From CAWKOH01 sp963851245 (lineage in GTDB: Bacteria > Actinomycetota > Acidimicrobiia > Acidimicrobiales > Palsa-688): DNA of 64,000 nucleotides. The DNA lies in NCBI GenBank assembly GCA_963851245.1, contig CAWKOH010000005.1, positions 62,001-126,000 of the forward strand. The letters are read 5' to 3'. Each line of letters starts with the position of its first letter. Position 1 is the first letter of the stretch. This document shows positions 18,696 through 27,139 of the stretch, piece after piece. The notes under the pieces are model-generated. The model searched no databases, was not told the origin of the DNA, and saw only the letters and a program-made list of their open reading frames with translations. A program made the position numbers and the translations under genes.

Positions 18696-20702
18696 GTGGC
18701 AGAGACGCAACCGGCCGGCCAGAAGAGCCGGATCTCCAGTGTCTGGCGCCTGATGGTTGGCCCGCCTCTGCGGGCCACCGAGACGTCGAAGTCGCGGATC
18801 ACGCCGGTGGAAGGGCTGTCGGCGCTATCGCTCGATGCCCTGACCTCGGTGGCCTACGGCCCCGAGGCCATCATCGTGGTGCTGGCGGCTGCCGGCGCCG
18901 GTGCCCTGCATCTGGTCCTGCCCATCACCGTCGCCATCGTCGTGCTGCTGGCCATCCTGGTCTTCTCGTACCGCCAGGTGATCGACGCCTACCCGACCGG
19001 CGGCGGGGCCTACGCGGTATCGCGCGGCAACCTTGGCACCCGCGCCAGCCTGCTAGCCGGAGCCGCGCTCATAGTCGACTACACGCTGACCGTGGCGGTG
19101 TCGATCTGCGCCGGTGTCGGAGCGCTCACGTCGGCTTTCCCGAACCTGAACTCGGTAACCGTGCCCATCTGCCTGGGCATACTGGCTCTGGTCACCGTGC
19201 TCAACCTCCGTGGCCTCGGGGAGGCCGCTCGGGCCTTCCTCCTCCCCACTCTGGTCTTCATCTTCGGACTCCTGGCCATCATCGCGGTCGGGTTGATCCA
19301 CCCTCTCGGGCTCAACGAGCCGCAACCGGGCCACTCCTTGGTCCCGACGACCGGGCTGGTCAGCGTCGGAGTGCTGCTGATCCTCAAGTCCTTCTCCGCC
19401 GGGTGCAGCGCCCTCACCGGCGTCGAGGCCATCGCCAACGGGGTACCCCTCTTCAAAGAGCCGAGAGCGACCCGGGCCAAACGTACCGAGATGCTGCTCG
19501 GGGTGATCCTCGGGGTCATGCTGCTCGGACTGGCGGTGCTGGCCCGCCGCTGGCACATCGGCCCTCGGTCCGGTCAGACCAGCCTCAGCCAGATCATGGG
19601 CCTGGCCGTGGGCCGGCACTGGGCGTATTACATCGTGTCGATCACCATCACCGTCGTCCTGGCCCTGGCCGCCAACACCTCGTTCGGGGGCCTACCGGTG
19701 CTGGGCAGCCTGCTGGCCAAGGACAACTACCTGCCGCACCTGCTGGCCCTGCGTGACGACCGTCAGGTGTTCGCCAACGGGATCTGGACCCTGGCTGGTC
19801 TTTCCGGATTGCTGATCGTGGCCGTGCGCGGCAACACCCTGACCCTTATTCCGCTCTTCGCCATCGGGGTGTTCACCGGGTTCACCCTCTCCCAAACCGG
19901 GCTAGTGGTGCACTGGCGTCGGACCCGCCCGGCCAGGTGGCGCCGGCGGGCCGCGGTAAACGGCCTGGGCGCCTTGATAACGGCGGTCGCCACCTTGGTG
20001 TTCCTCCTCACCAAGTTCACCGAAGGGGCCTGGGTGGTCGTCGTAGCCATCCCGGTCTTCATCCTGCTCTTCGTGCGCATACATGCCTATTACGAGCGAG
20101 CCGCCGTCGCTTTGGGGCTTAACACGTTGCCCGATATCCCCCATGGGAAACGAACGTTGGTCGTCGTCCCGGTGACGGCGGTGTCCCGGCTCACCAAGCA
20201 CGCCATCGCCGAGGCGCTGTCGATCGGCCAAGACGTGATGGCCGTGACTGTCCTCCTCGAGGACGTCGGCGCCGGCGACGGTCCCGAGCATGCCGCCGCC
20301 CACACCAGCGATCTGCAGCGCCAGTGGGAAAGGTGGCACCCGGGAGTACCTCTATACGTGTTGCACACCGAGTTCGCGTCGGTGGTGGACCCGATCTCCG
20401 ATTTCATCGACGACCTGAGGGCCAGCCATCCTGACGAGCAGATCGTCGTACTCATCCCGGTCGTGATCCCCGATCGACTCCGATACCGCCTGTTGCACAA
20501 CCAGATAGACCACGTCCTCTCGAACGCCCTGCGCGCCCGGACCGACCTGATCGTGGCCCGGGTGACCATGCCGCTGGAGGCCGCCCACCTCGTCGAGCCA
20601 GGCGTCCCTGAGGCGCCTCCGGCCGAGGGGGATGTTCCCTCCACGACGGATCCTCCCGCCCCAGCCCGCAGCGGCCCGGACGGACATGCCAATTTCAGCT
20701 GA
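18696..20702 (+). CDS. APC family permease
   Basis: 668-residue membrane protein of the amino acid-polyamine-organocation superfamily. The core starts with TPVEGLSALSLDALTSVAYG, typical of the KUP-like/APC family of actinobacteria, and contains about 12 hydrophobic helices up to roughly residue 455. A C-terminal soluble domain of about 200 residues (VVPVTAVSRLTKHAIAEAL...) resembles a universal-stress-like alpha/beta domain. GTG start at 18696 with GGAGGT immediately upstream. It could carry amino acids or cations; the sequence does not decide. Expressed in the same direction as the flanking genes. Confidence 0.82.
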   Translation: MAETQPAGQKSRISSVWRLMVGPPLRATETSKSRITPVEGLSALSLDALTSVAYGPEAIIVVLAAAGAGALHLVLPITVAIVVLLAILVFSYRQVIDAYPTGGGAYAVSRGNLGTRASLLAGAALIVDYTLTVAVSICAGVGALTSAFPNLNSVTVPICLGILALVTVLNLRGLGEAARAFLLPTLVFIFGLLAIIAVGLIHPLGLNEPQPGHSLVPTTGLVSVGVLLILKSFSAGCSALTGVEAIANGVPLFKEPRATRAKRTEMLLGVILGVMLLGLAVLARRWHIGPRSGQTSLSQIMGLAVGRHWAYYIVSITITVVLALAANTSFGGLPVLGSLLAKDNYLPHLLALRDDRQVFANGIWTLAGLSGLLIVAVRGNTLTLIPLFAIGVFTGFTLSQTGLVVHWRRTRPARWRRRAAVNGLGALITAVATLVFLLTKFTEGAWVVVVAIPVFILLFVRIHAYYERAAVALGLNTLPDIPHGKRTLVVVPVTAVSRLTKHAIAEALSIGQDVMAVTVLLEDVGAGDGPEHAAAHTSDLQRQWERWHPGVPLYVLHTEFASVVDPISDFIDDLRASHPDEQIVVLIPVVIPDRLRYRLLHNQIDHVLSNALRARTDLIVARVTMPLEAAHLVEPGVPEAPPAEGDVPSTTDPPAPARSGPDGHANFS

Positions 20703-20716
20703 CGGTAGGGTGTGGC

Positions 20717-21490
20717 ATGTTCAAGACGCCGGCCGAGCGATTCGACCTCACCGGGAAGGTGGCGGTGGTGACCGGCGGCAGTCGCGGCATCGGCAAAGCA
20801 TTGATCGAGGGCCTGGCGGCGGCCGGCGCCAATGTCGTCGTAGCCAGCCGGAAGCTTGAAGCCTGTGAAGAGGTGGCGGCCGAGGTCCGATCGGCTACTG
20901 GGCGCCACGCCCTCGCGGTCGCTTGCCATGTGGGGCACTGGGATGACTGCGATCGCCTGGCGGACACGGTGTACAACCACTTCGGGCGGTGCGATGTCCT
21001 GATCAACAACGCCGGGATGTCGCCCTTATACCCCGACCTGCTGGCGGTCACCGAGGAGTACTACGAGAAAGTCCACGGTGTGAACGCCCGCGGGCCCTTC
21101 CGGCTGGCCGTCCTTTTCGGCACCCGCATGAGTGAAGGCGAGGGGGGGTCGATCATCAACATCACGACGGCCGGTTCGCTGCGCCCGGGCACCCATGAGC
21201 TTCCCTATGCGATGGCGAAGGCCGGGTTGAACGCCTTGACCCTGGCTCTCGCCGGCGCCTGGAGCCCCAAGGTCCGCGCCAATCTGGTGATTCCAGGTGC
21301 CTACGACACCGACATCGCCAAGGCATGGGCTCCAGGTACGAAGGAGCGGGCCGCCGAGATGAACCCGTTGGGCCGCATCGGCGAGCCCGAGGACATGGTC
21401 GGGGTTTGCGTGTTCCTGGCCAGCGAGGCGTCGAGCTACGTGAACGGGGCTCAGATTCTCGTGGATGGTGGAGCCTACAGAACGCTCTGA
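20717..21490 (+). CDS. SDR family oxidoreductase
   Basis: 257-residue short-chain dehydrogenase. Cofactor motif TGGSRGIGKALIEG near residue 19, NNAGMSP at about residue 94, catalytic Ser/Thr region NITTAGS, and YxxxK in LPYAMAKAG; the C-terminus has VNGAQILVDGGAY. The Asp after the second strand is replaced by Ala-Ser-Arg (VVVASRK), consistent with an NADP preference. Starts 14 bp after the APC permease stop and may share its transcript. Substrate unknown; a 3-oxoacyl reductase-like role is possible. It ends only 6 bp before the end of the convergent gene at 21497. Confidence 0.86.
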   Translation: MFKTPAERFDLTGKVAVVTGGSRGIGKALIEGLAAAGANVVVASRKLEACEEVAAEVRSATGRHALAVACHVGHWDDCDRLADTVYNHFGRCDVLINNAGMSPLYPDLLAVTEEYYEKVHGVNARGPFRLAVLFGTRMSEGEGGSIINITTAGSLRPGTHELPYAMAKAGLNALTLALAGAWSPKVRANLVIPGAYDTDIAKAWAPGTKERAAEMNPLGRIGEPEDMVGVCVFLASEASSYVNGAQILVDGGAYRTL

Positions 21491-21496
21491 ACGGGG

Positions 21497-22288
21497 CTAT
21501 CTCCCGCTCGCTGGCGGTTGCCCGGGCCCGTCGAAGCCCGCACTGTCGAAGTCGTACTGGAGCGGAGCGACGATGTCGTAGGGGAGGAAGGCCACCTCCT
21601 CGTAGCTGCCGTCGTAGGCCGGCCAGCGTCCCAGGGCCCGCCAGCCGGTTTGGGCCAGGGCGACACCTGCCATTACCTGCTGGGCCGGGGCGTCGCACAA
21701 CAGGACGTGAAGCATGAGGTCGGCCTTGTCGGCGTCGACGGAGGAGAGACGGAGGGCGGCCATGACGCCCGGCACAGCGAACAGGTCGACCAGCCGGGTG
21801 CGGTCCCACCATTCGGCTGCCCGCGACCTTTCCTGGTCTGGTGAAACCCGGCCCAGGGCCACGATGATGCTCCGGTGGGCCAGGTGCGGTACGGCTCTTT
21901 CCTGGACCAGCACGGAGGCGCGGGCCCGGCCGGCTTCCAGCCTGAACCGGCTGGCGAAGGCCACGGAACCCTGGCGCCAGTAGCGACCGGCCTTGGTGAT
22001 CTGCCGGTCCAGGTCCAGCCAGCCGCGCTCCGCCTCCTCGCCGGCGAAGTCCAGCGGGCCGCCGAACGAGTAGATGGTGGCGTAGCTGGGATGGCCGCCG
22101 GTGAGCGGGGCCGGTTCGACGCCTGCCGACTGCTGCAGGCTCTCGGTCGCCACGTAGCGGCGGCCGTAGAGCACGTCGTCCTTGGCCACGTGCTCGGGCA
22201 TGTGGTCGAGGTCGTACCACCGGTTGTAGCCCTCGCCGAGGTCGGCGGGCATGTGGAGCAAAGCCAGGAGGATGCCGGTCACCTGCAT
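21497..22288 (-). CDS. Uncharacterised protein with dimeric alpha/beta-barrel (EthD-like) features
   Basis: 263 residues. The N-terminus (GILLALLHMPADLGEGYNRW, then YDLDHMPEHVA) resembles EthD/DUF ferredoxin-like barrel proteins, in which YDxxHxPE is a recurrent motif, and the second half (HRSIIVALGRVSPDQE...WWDRTRLVDLFAVPGVMAALR) looks like a repeat of the same fold, so the protein is probably an internally duplicated alpha/beta barrel. No catalytic assignment can be made. It is monocistronic, with 221 bp to the next gene upstream on this strand. Family call moderate, function unknown. Confidence 0.65.
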   Translation of the reverse strand: MQVTGILLALLHMPADLGEGYNRWYDLDHMPEHVAKDDVLYGRRYVATESLQQSAGVEPAPLTGGHPSYATIYSFGGPLDFAGEEAERGWLDLDRQITKAGRYWRQGSVAFASRFRLEAGRARASVLVQERAVPHLAHRSIIVALGRVSPDQERSRAAEWWDRTRLVDLFAVPGVMAALRLSSVDADKADLMLHVLLCDAPAQQVMAGVALAQTGWRALGRWPAYDGSYEEVAFLPYDIVAPLQYDFDSAGFDGPGQPPASGR

Positions 22289-22509
22289 AAACCAGACACT
22301 CTGTCAGATCGGCAGGTGGCTGTGCGGGGTGGCGGCGCTCCCCGGAGGCGCCGGCTGTTCTCCGCCTGCGGGCCCGGTTACTGCTTCCGTTTGTAAAAAT
22401 CGACGCTTTGCGACGAGAAACGCGGCACGCGATCGAGAAACACGCACGCAGGTGACCGCATGAGTCACCGGTGCACGAACGGGTCCACATCGGGTGCAGA
22501 TCCCGGGGT

Positions 22510-23862
22510 TCAGCCAGTGGGGGCCGGCGCCGGTAAGCGGGGCAGGCGCACAGTGAAGCGGGCCCCCCCACTGGCCGCCTCCCCGACGGTTATGCGACCG
22601 TCGTGGGCGTCGACCAGCTCCTTGACAACAGCCAGGCCGATTCCGCTTCCATCGGCGAACCGCCCGCTGCGGCCGCGGTAGAAGCGATCCCAGACCAGGG
22701 AGCGTTCGTCGGGTGGGATCCCGGGACCGGTGTCGGTGACCTCCAGAACGGCGGACCCGTCTTCTGTGCCCGACCGTACTGTCACCTTGCCCCCAGGCGG
22801 CGTGTACTTGGCCGCGTTGTCCAGGAGGTTGGTGACTACCTGGTGCAGACGCCGGGGGTCGCCCAGCGCCGGCGTGGGCGGCAGTTGCTGCTCCAACTCG
22901 ACCCCGCTGGCCTGGAACCGCCGGGACAGCGAGTCGGCGGCGTCGGCCGCCACCCGCCCGAGATCCAGCGGGCGGGGCTGAAGGTCCAGGCCGGCCGCCT
23001 CGGCCGAGGCGAGGGTCTGAAGGTCTTCGACCATGCGGGCCAGGCGGACCGCTTCTTCGTTGAGGGAGCTGAGCGCCGCCGGCGAGGCGGGGATCATGCC
23101 GTCAGCCAGGGCCTCGGTCTCGGCCTGCATGATGGCGATCGGCGTGCGCAGCTCGTGCGCCACATCGGCTACCAGAGCCCGGCGGAGTTGGTCCTCCCGT
23201 TCGAGCGAGGCAGCCATGTCGTCGAAGGCTCGGCCCAGTTCGCCCAGCTCGCCCGGACCGGCCTTCGGGCCCACCCGGAGCGAACTGGCCCCGAGCCGGA
23301 GCGACTTCACCGCAGTCGACAGCCGCCGAATCGGTTGGACGACGCCACGGGCCATTCCGACCCCCACTATCAAGGCCCCCAGCACGGCTGCAGCCGCGCT
23401 CCATCCCACGGCGGTGAGCAACGCAGCTCGCAGATGGCGATCCCCGGTGTTCAGGCCGCCTCCGGGAAAGGCGACTGTCATGGTTCCGATTGGCCTGACC
23501 CCGTCGGATATCCGGTCCCGCTCGACATCGGTGTTCCCCCGGGCGGGCGAGCCGGGCGCCGGGACCGACAACAGGGTGGACCCACTTTCATCCCGGAGGT
23601 CAAAGCCAACGCCGGACTGGTCAGCGAAGGCGGTCAACGGTCGCAGATCGCTACCCGTCCAGCCTCCCGAGGAGCGGTACGAGTTCTGCGCGAGCGCGGC
23701 CAGGGCAGCGGTGGTGCGGTCGCGGTCACCCGCCGCTAGCCGGGCCACGTTTCCTTGATCCGCGATCAGCACGGCCAGGGCGAATATGGCGATGGCCAGA
23801 AGAGCGACTCCTACAAAAGCGACCGCGAATCTGATTCCGAGCGGTCCTAGCCGGCCGGGCAT
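22510..23862 (-). CDS. Two-component sensor histidine kinase (OmpR-type partner)
   Basis: 450-residue membrane kinase. Helix 1 at residues 10-32, a short extracytoplasmic sensor, helix 2 at about 135-160, a HAMP linker, then the dimerisation box DVAHELRTPIAIMQAETEAL with the phospho-accepting His, N-box LHQVVTNLLDNAAKYTP, G1 box DTGPGIPPDE and G2 region GSGIGLAVVKELVDAH. Autophosphorylates and passes the phosphate to the response regulator encoded just upstream (gap of 3 bp, same strand). The sensor domain has no recognisable ligand fold. Downstream, 22289-22509 separates it from an unrelated gene; I see no gene there. Confidence 0.93.
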   Translation of the reverse strand: MPGRLGPLGIRFAVAFVGVALLAIAIFALAVLIADQGNVARLAAGDRDRTTAALAALAQNSYRSSGGWTGSDLRPLTAFADQSGVGFDLRDESGSTLLSVPAPGSPARGNTDVERDRISDGVRPIGTMTVAFPGGGLNTGDRHLRAALLTAVGWSAAAAVLGALIVGVGMARGVVQPIRRLSTAVKSLRLGASSLRVGPKAGPGELGELGRAFDDMAASLEREDQLRRALVADVAHELRTPIAIMQAETEALADGMIPASPAALSSLNEEAVRLARMVEDLQTLASAEAAGLDLQPRPLDLGRVAADAADSLSRRFQASGVELEQQLPPTPALGDPRRLHQVVTNLLDNAAKYTPPGGKVTVRSGTEDGSAVLEVTDTGPGIPPDERSLVWDRFYRGRSGRFADGSGIGLAVVKELVDAHDGRITVGEAASGGARFTVRLPRLPAPAPTG

Positions 23863-23865
23863 GGC

Positions 23866-24567
23866 CTACTCGTCGTCCCGCTCGAGTCCGAGCCGGTAGC
23901 CGGCGTTCAGCACGGTTTCGATGAACCTGGGACTGGAGGGATCGGGTTCGATCTTGCGCCGGAGGTTCTTCACGTGAGAGTCGATGGTCCTCTCATAACC
24001 CTCGAACTCGTAGCCCCGCACCCGGTTGATGAGTTCGGAGCGCGAGTAGACCCTCCCTGGTACGCGGGACAGCGCAATCAGCAGCCCCCATTCCGTCGGG
24101 GTCAGGTCCGCGATTTGACCGCACGCCTCGACCCGCCGGCGCTCCTCATCGATCAAAAGCTGCCCGTGGCCGAACGAGGCGGGTCCGGTATTGACCTCGG
24201 AGGGCCGGCTCCGGCGCAGAATGGCTTGCACTCTGAGAACCAGCTCCCGAGGGCTGAACGGCTTGGTGACATAGTCGTCGGCGCCCAATTCGAGACCGGC
24301 GATGCGGTCCCTCTCTTCGCTCTTGGCCGTGAGCATCAATATGGGAACATCCGAGGCGGATCGAATCTCCCGGGCTACCTCTTCGCCCGGCACATCAGGG
24401 AGGCCCAGATCGAGGATGACCAGGTCGAGTGCCCGGCTGTGCGCCTGACCGAGCGCCTCCGCCCCCGAACTGGCCGAATACACTTCCAGTCCGGCGCGCT
24501 CGAGATAGTTGCGAAGCAGTTCCCGCAACTTGTACTCGTCCTCGACCACCATCACGGCCTGGGCCAC
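23866..24567 (-). CDS. OmpR-family response regulator
   Basis: 233-residue response regulator. Receiver domain with VEDEYKLRELL, phospho-acceptor Asp in DLVILDLGLPDVPG, and Lys in YVTKPFSPREL; winged-helix DNA-binding domain with LTPTEWGLLIALSRVPGRVY and ERTIDSHVKNLRRKIE. I place the start at the GTG at 24567 (VAQAVMVVEDEYK), preceded by GGAGGT; the longer frame to 25089 runs through the divergent neighbour and is spurious. Forms an operon with the kinase at 22510. Very similar to the orphan regulator at 54599-55303, including the DNA-recognition helix, and both share a conserved upstream box. Confidence 0.94.
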   Translation of the reverse strand: MAQAVMVVEDEYKLRELLRNYLERAGLEVYSASSGAEALGQAHSRALDLVILDLGLPDVPGEEVAREIRSASDVPILMLTAKSEERDRIAGLELGADDYVTKPFSPRELVLRVQAILRRSRPSEVNTGPASFGHGQLLIDEERRRVEACGQIADLTPTEWGLLIALSRVPGRVYSRSELINRVRGYEFEGYERTIDSHVKNLRRKIEPDPSSPRFIETVLNAGYRLGLERDDE

Positions 24568-24581
24568 GTCTACCTCCGCCA

Positions 24582-24593
24582 CCAGTATCGGGG
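24582..24593 (-). promoter_or_regulatory. Conserved 12-bp box upstream of the OmpR regulator
   Basis: On the minus strand this reads CCCCGATACTGG, 14 nt before the GTG at 24567. The same 12 bases occur at 55320-55331 before the paralogous regulator at 54599. GATACT resembles a -10 hexamer at suitable distance for a short-leader transcript; alternatively the box may be a regulator site. Confidence 0.5.
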
Positions 24594-24651
24594 ATGGCGC
24601 CGCCGGCAGCCAAAGAGTGACCGTTTCGGCAATGGTGGCCCAAGCCGGGCC

Positions 24652-24691
24652 GGTTGATGTTCCGGGTGGAGATCTCCACCCGGAATCAACC
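24652..24691. promoter_or_regulatory. Long perfect palindrome in divergent intergenic region
   Basis: 24660-24685 is a perfect 26-bp palindrome with the half-site TTCCGGGTGGAGA. It is extended by GGTTGA (24652-24657) and TCAACC (24686-24691), with two unpaired bases on the left arm. A further copy of the half-site core CCACCCGGA lies at 24699-24707, 23 bp after the one at 24676-24684. It sits between the divergent OmpR regulator and the membrane protein at 24748, which suits an operator controlling both; as RNA it would also form a very stable hairpin. Confidence 0.6.
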
Positions 24692-24747
24692 CGGCGACCC
24701 ACCCGGAGGTGGACGACCGGACAGGCGCCAGAGCCGACACTGTCCAC

Positions 24748-25290
24748 ATGACTCCTTCCGATTACGCCATCGACATCGCTCTCATCGCCCTGGTCTTCCT
24801 GCAGGTCCGGGGGCGGCGCCTGACGGCCCGCTCCTTGATCCTCCCCGTTGCCCTGGTCGGCTGGGCGGCCGCCACCTATCTCCACGGCATCCCGACGGCC
24901 GGCAACGACCTGGTCCTGGTGGTGGCCGGGGCCGCCACCGGCATCACACTCGGTGCCCTGGCCGGGGCGTTCACCTCGGTGCGGCCGGACGCGGAAGGGC
25001 ACGCCTTCGCCAAGGCCGGCGCCGTGGCCGCAACCCTCTGGGTCCTCGGGGTAGGCACCAGGTTCGCCTTTCAGCTGTACTCCAGCCACGGTGGCGCCGG
25101 CGCCATCGGGCGTTTCTCAGCCGCCCACTCCATCACCTCAAGCGAGGCCTGGGTGGCGGCACTGATCCTCATGGCCTTGGGGGAGGCCGTGGCCCGCACA
25201 GCACTACTCGGGCTACGGGGCTACGCCTTGGCGCCATCGCAATTCTTCGCCCGGACGAGCATGATTGGCGCCGGTGACCGCGCTCACTGA
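24748..25290 (+). CDS. Multi-pass membrane protein, function unknown
   Basis: 180 residues from the ATG at 24748 (MTPSDYAIDIALIALVFLQV); a longer frame from 24709 exists but adds a hydrophilic, unlikely N-terminus. Five hydrophobic segments are visible, with the conserved-looking loop QVRGRRLTARSLILP, similar in pattern to CcdC/DUF1453-like membrane proteins. It overlaps the start of the downstream histidine kinase by about 26 bp and is likely co-transcribed with it, so it may be an accessory sensor of that two-component system. No enzymatic motif is seen. Confidence 0.72.
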   Translation: MTPSDYAIDIALIALVFLQVRGRRLTARSLILPVALVGWAAATYLHGIPTAGNDLVLVVAGAATGITLGALAGAFTSVRPDAEGHAFAKAGAVAATLWVLGVGTRFAFQLYSSHGGAGAIGRFSAAHSITSSEAWVAALILMALGEAVARTALLGLRGYALAPSQFFARTSMIGAGDRAH

Positions 25291-26413
25291 TTCCGATCCC
25301 ATCTCGGGCCCTGGCCGTCTGGAGGTCTGGATCAACCTGGCCGGCCTGGCCCTGCTTCTATCGGCAGTCATCGCCGAGGCCCATCCGGGCCTCGGCGGTG
25401 GCCATTTGGCCTCTCTGATACTCATGGTGGTGGCTGTCGCCGGCTGGCTCGGGTGGGTGTGGGCCCGGTTCCGGCCGGTCGACCACTGGACGGCCGTCTG
25501 CCTTGCGGTCATGGCTGTGGCCGGTGGCGCTCTGATGGCCTTCGCTCCCGTCGCGGCTGTATTCGTCGGGGTGGCCTCGGTCGGCGCCACCATCGCCTGG
25601 CCTCTCCGATCCGCGGCGTGGATCATCGCCGCCGGGTTGATCGCCATGTTCATAGCGGTTCCGGCGGCCGGCCATCCGTTCGGAGTGGTGTTCGCCGGTG
25701 TGGCTGCCGCTCTGACCGGGACGGTGGTCGGAGTCAGCCGCCGGCAGTCCCTCGAGCGCGCCGCCAACGCCGCCCTGGTGCAGGTGACCGAGGCCAGGGC
25801 CGACGCGGAACAGGCCCGGGCCGAGCTGCTGGACGGCCGCAACCACTTGGCCCGGGAGCTGCACGACGTGCTGGCCCACACCCTCTCGGCTCTTTCGTTG
25901 CAACTCGAAGCGCTCGACGTCCTGATCAGCACCGGATCGCCCCCTGCCTCGGTGCGGGAACAGCTGGACAGCACAAAGCGTCTCGTCCGGGAAGGATTGG
26001 AGGAGGCCCGCGGCGCCGTCCGGGCGCTCCGCGAGGACGCCGCTCCCCTCGAAGAGCAGTTGACCCGGCTGGCGGGCGATCGGCGGGCCGGGATGCATGT
26101 GTCGGGCCAGCCCCGTCAGCTTTCCCCGGACGTGACCCTGACCCTCTACCGGGTGGCCCAGGAAGCCCTGACCAATGTGGTGAAGCATGCCCCGGGACAG
26201 CTGGCCCAGATCGAGCTGGGCTTCGCCGATGAGCGGGTCAGCCTGTCGGTCTCGAATCCTCGCAGTGGGTTCGCGAACGGGTCGCCACTGAAGGACTCCG
26301 GCGGAGGCTACGGCTTGCAAGGGATAAGGGAAAGGGTTCTCCTCCTCGGCGGCCGGGTAGATGTCGGCCCGACCCCGGATGGCTGGCTCGTCCACGCCGA
26401 GGTGCCGGCTTGA
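25265..26413 (+). CDS. NarL-type sensor histidine kinase
   Basis: About 380 residues. Four to six N-terminal hydrophobic helices (residues 20-155) form a membrane sensor, followed by a short coiled linker and the HisKA_3 box NHLARELHDVLAHTLSALSL carrying the phospho-accepting His, then an HATPase_c domain with LYRVAQEALTNVVKHA and GGGYGLQGIRERVLLLGG. Start is TTG at 25265 or GTG at 25274; both overlap the preceding membrane-protein gene. Its stop overlaps the response regulator start by 4 bp (TTGA), showing a translationally coupled kinase-regulator pair. Confidence 0.92.
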   Translation: MAPVTALTDSDPISGPGRLEVWINLAGLALLLSAVIAEAHPGLGGGHLASLILMVVAVAGWLGWVWARFRPVDHWTAVCLAVMAVAGGALMAFAPVAAVFVGVASVGATIAWPLRSAAWIIAAGLIAMFIAVPAAGHPFGVVFAGVAAALTGTVVGVSRRQSLERAANAALVQVTEARADAEQARAELLDGRNHLARELHDVLAHTLSALSLQLEALDVLISTGSPPASVREQLDSTKRLVREGLEEARGAVRALREDAAPLEEQLTRLAGDRRAGMHVSGQPRQLSPDVTLTLYRVAQEALTNVVKHAPGQLAQIELGFADERVSLSVSNPRSGFANGSPLKDSGGGYGLQGIRERVLLLGGRVDVGPTPDGWLVHAEVPA

Positions 26414-27066
26414 AGGTCTTGGTGGCGGACGACCAGCGGGTCGTGCGGGAGGGGCTGGCCACGATCGTGTCGAGCCTGCCGGGAATGGAGGTCGTGGCGG
26501 TGGCCGCTAATGGAGAGGAAGCGGTGGCCATGGCCGCCGAGCACCAGCCGGATGTGGTCCTCATGGATCTCCGGATGCCGGTCATGGACGGCGCCCAGGC
26601 GACGGCAGCCATTCGCACCCGGCAGGCCGGCACCCAGGTAGTGGTGCTGACCACCTTCGCCGACGATGAGTCCATAATCACGGCGTTATCCGCGGGCGCG
26701 GTGGGCTACCTGACCAAGGATGCGACGCGAGAGGACATCCGCCGGGCGCTCGAGGCGGCCGCCGCCGGCCAGTCCGTGCTCGACCCGGCCGCCCAGGCGG
26801 CATTGGTTGACGCCGCTAGAGGCGGCGCTTCCGCCGGACGCCCGGCGCCCCCGGCGGCGCCCCGGGAGCTTCCGGACGGGCTCACCGAACGGGAGGCCGA
26901 GGTGCTGGCGCTGCTGGCCCGAGGGCTCTCCAACGCCGAGATCGCCCGGCAGCTCTACGTGGCCGAAGCGACGGTGAAGACTCACATCAATCGGATTTTT
27001 GCCAAGACCCACAGCCGGGACCGCACCCAGGCGGCTGCCTACGCTTATAAGCACGGCTTGGGGTGA
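26410..27066 (+). CDS. NarL/FixJ-family response regulator
   Basis: 218 residues with receiver domain (VLVADDQRVVREGLATI, phospho-Asp in VLMDLRMPVMDG, Lys in YLTKDATRED) and C-terminal LuxR helix-turn-helix (LTEREAEVLALLARGLSNAE, then VAEATVKTHINRIFAKT). TTG start overlapping the kinase stop. Acts as the DNA-binding output of the kinase at 25265. 73 bp separate it from the convergent ftsH end; no clear terminator hairpin there. Confidence 0.94.
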   Translation: MKVLVADDQRVVREGLATIVSSLPGMEVVAVAANGEEAVAMAAEHQPDVVLMDLRMPVMDGAQATAAIRTRQAGTQVVVLTTFADDESIITALSAGAVGYLTKDATREDIRRALEAAAAGQSVLDPAAQAALVDAARGGASAGRPAPPAAPRELPDGLTEREAEVLALLARGLSNAEIARQLYVAEATVKTHINRIFAKTHSRDRTQAAAYAYKHGLG

Positions 27067-27139
27067 CGGAAGGCGCGGTTACCAGAGGAGTAGTCCGCCG
27101 TTGCGGGGCATGGGTTCCTGTGGCGCGATCGGTGAGAGC

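Noticed and set aside
22380..22430. Possible hairpin with T-run after the histidine kinase
   Set aside because: CGACGC and GCGACG are not complementary; no stem forms.
25213..25974. 253-codon minus-strand frame
   Set aside because: Antisense to the NarL-type kinase; Ser/Ala/Arg-rich shadow.
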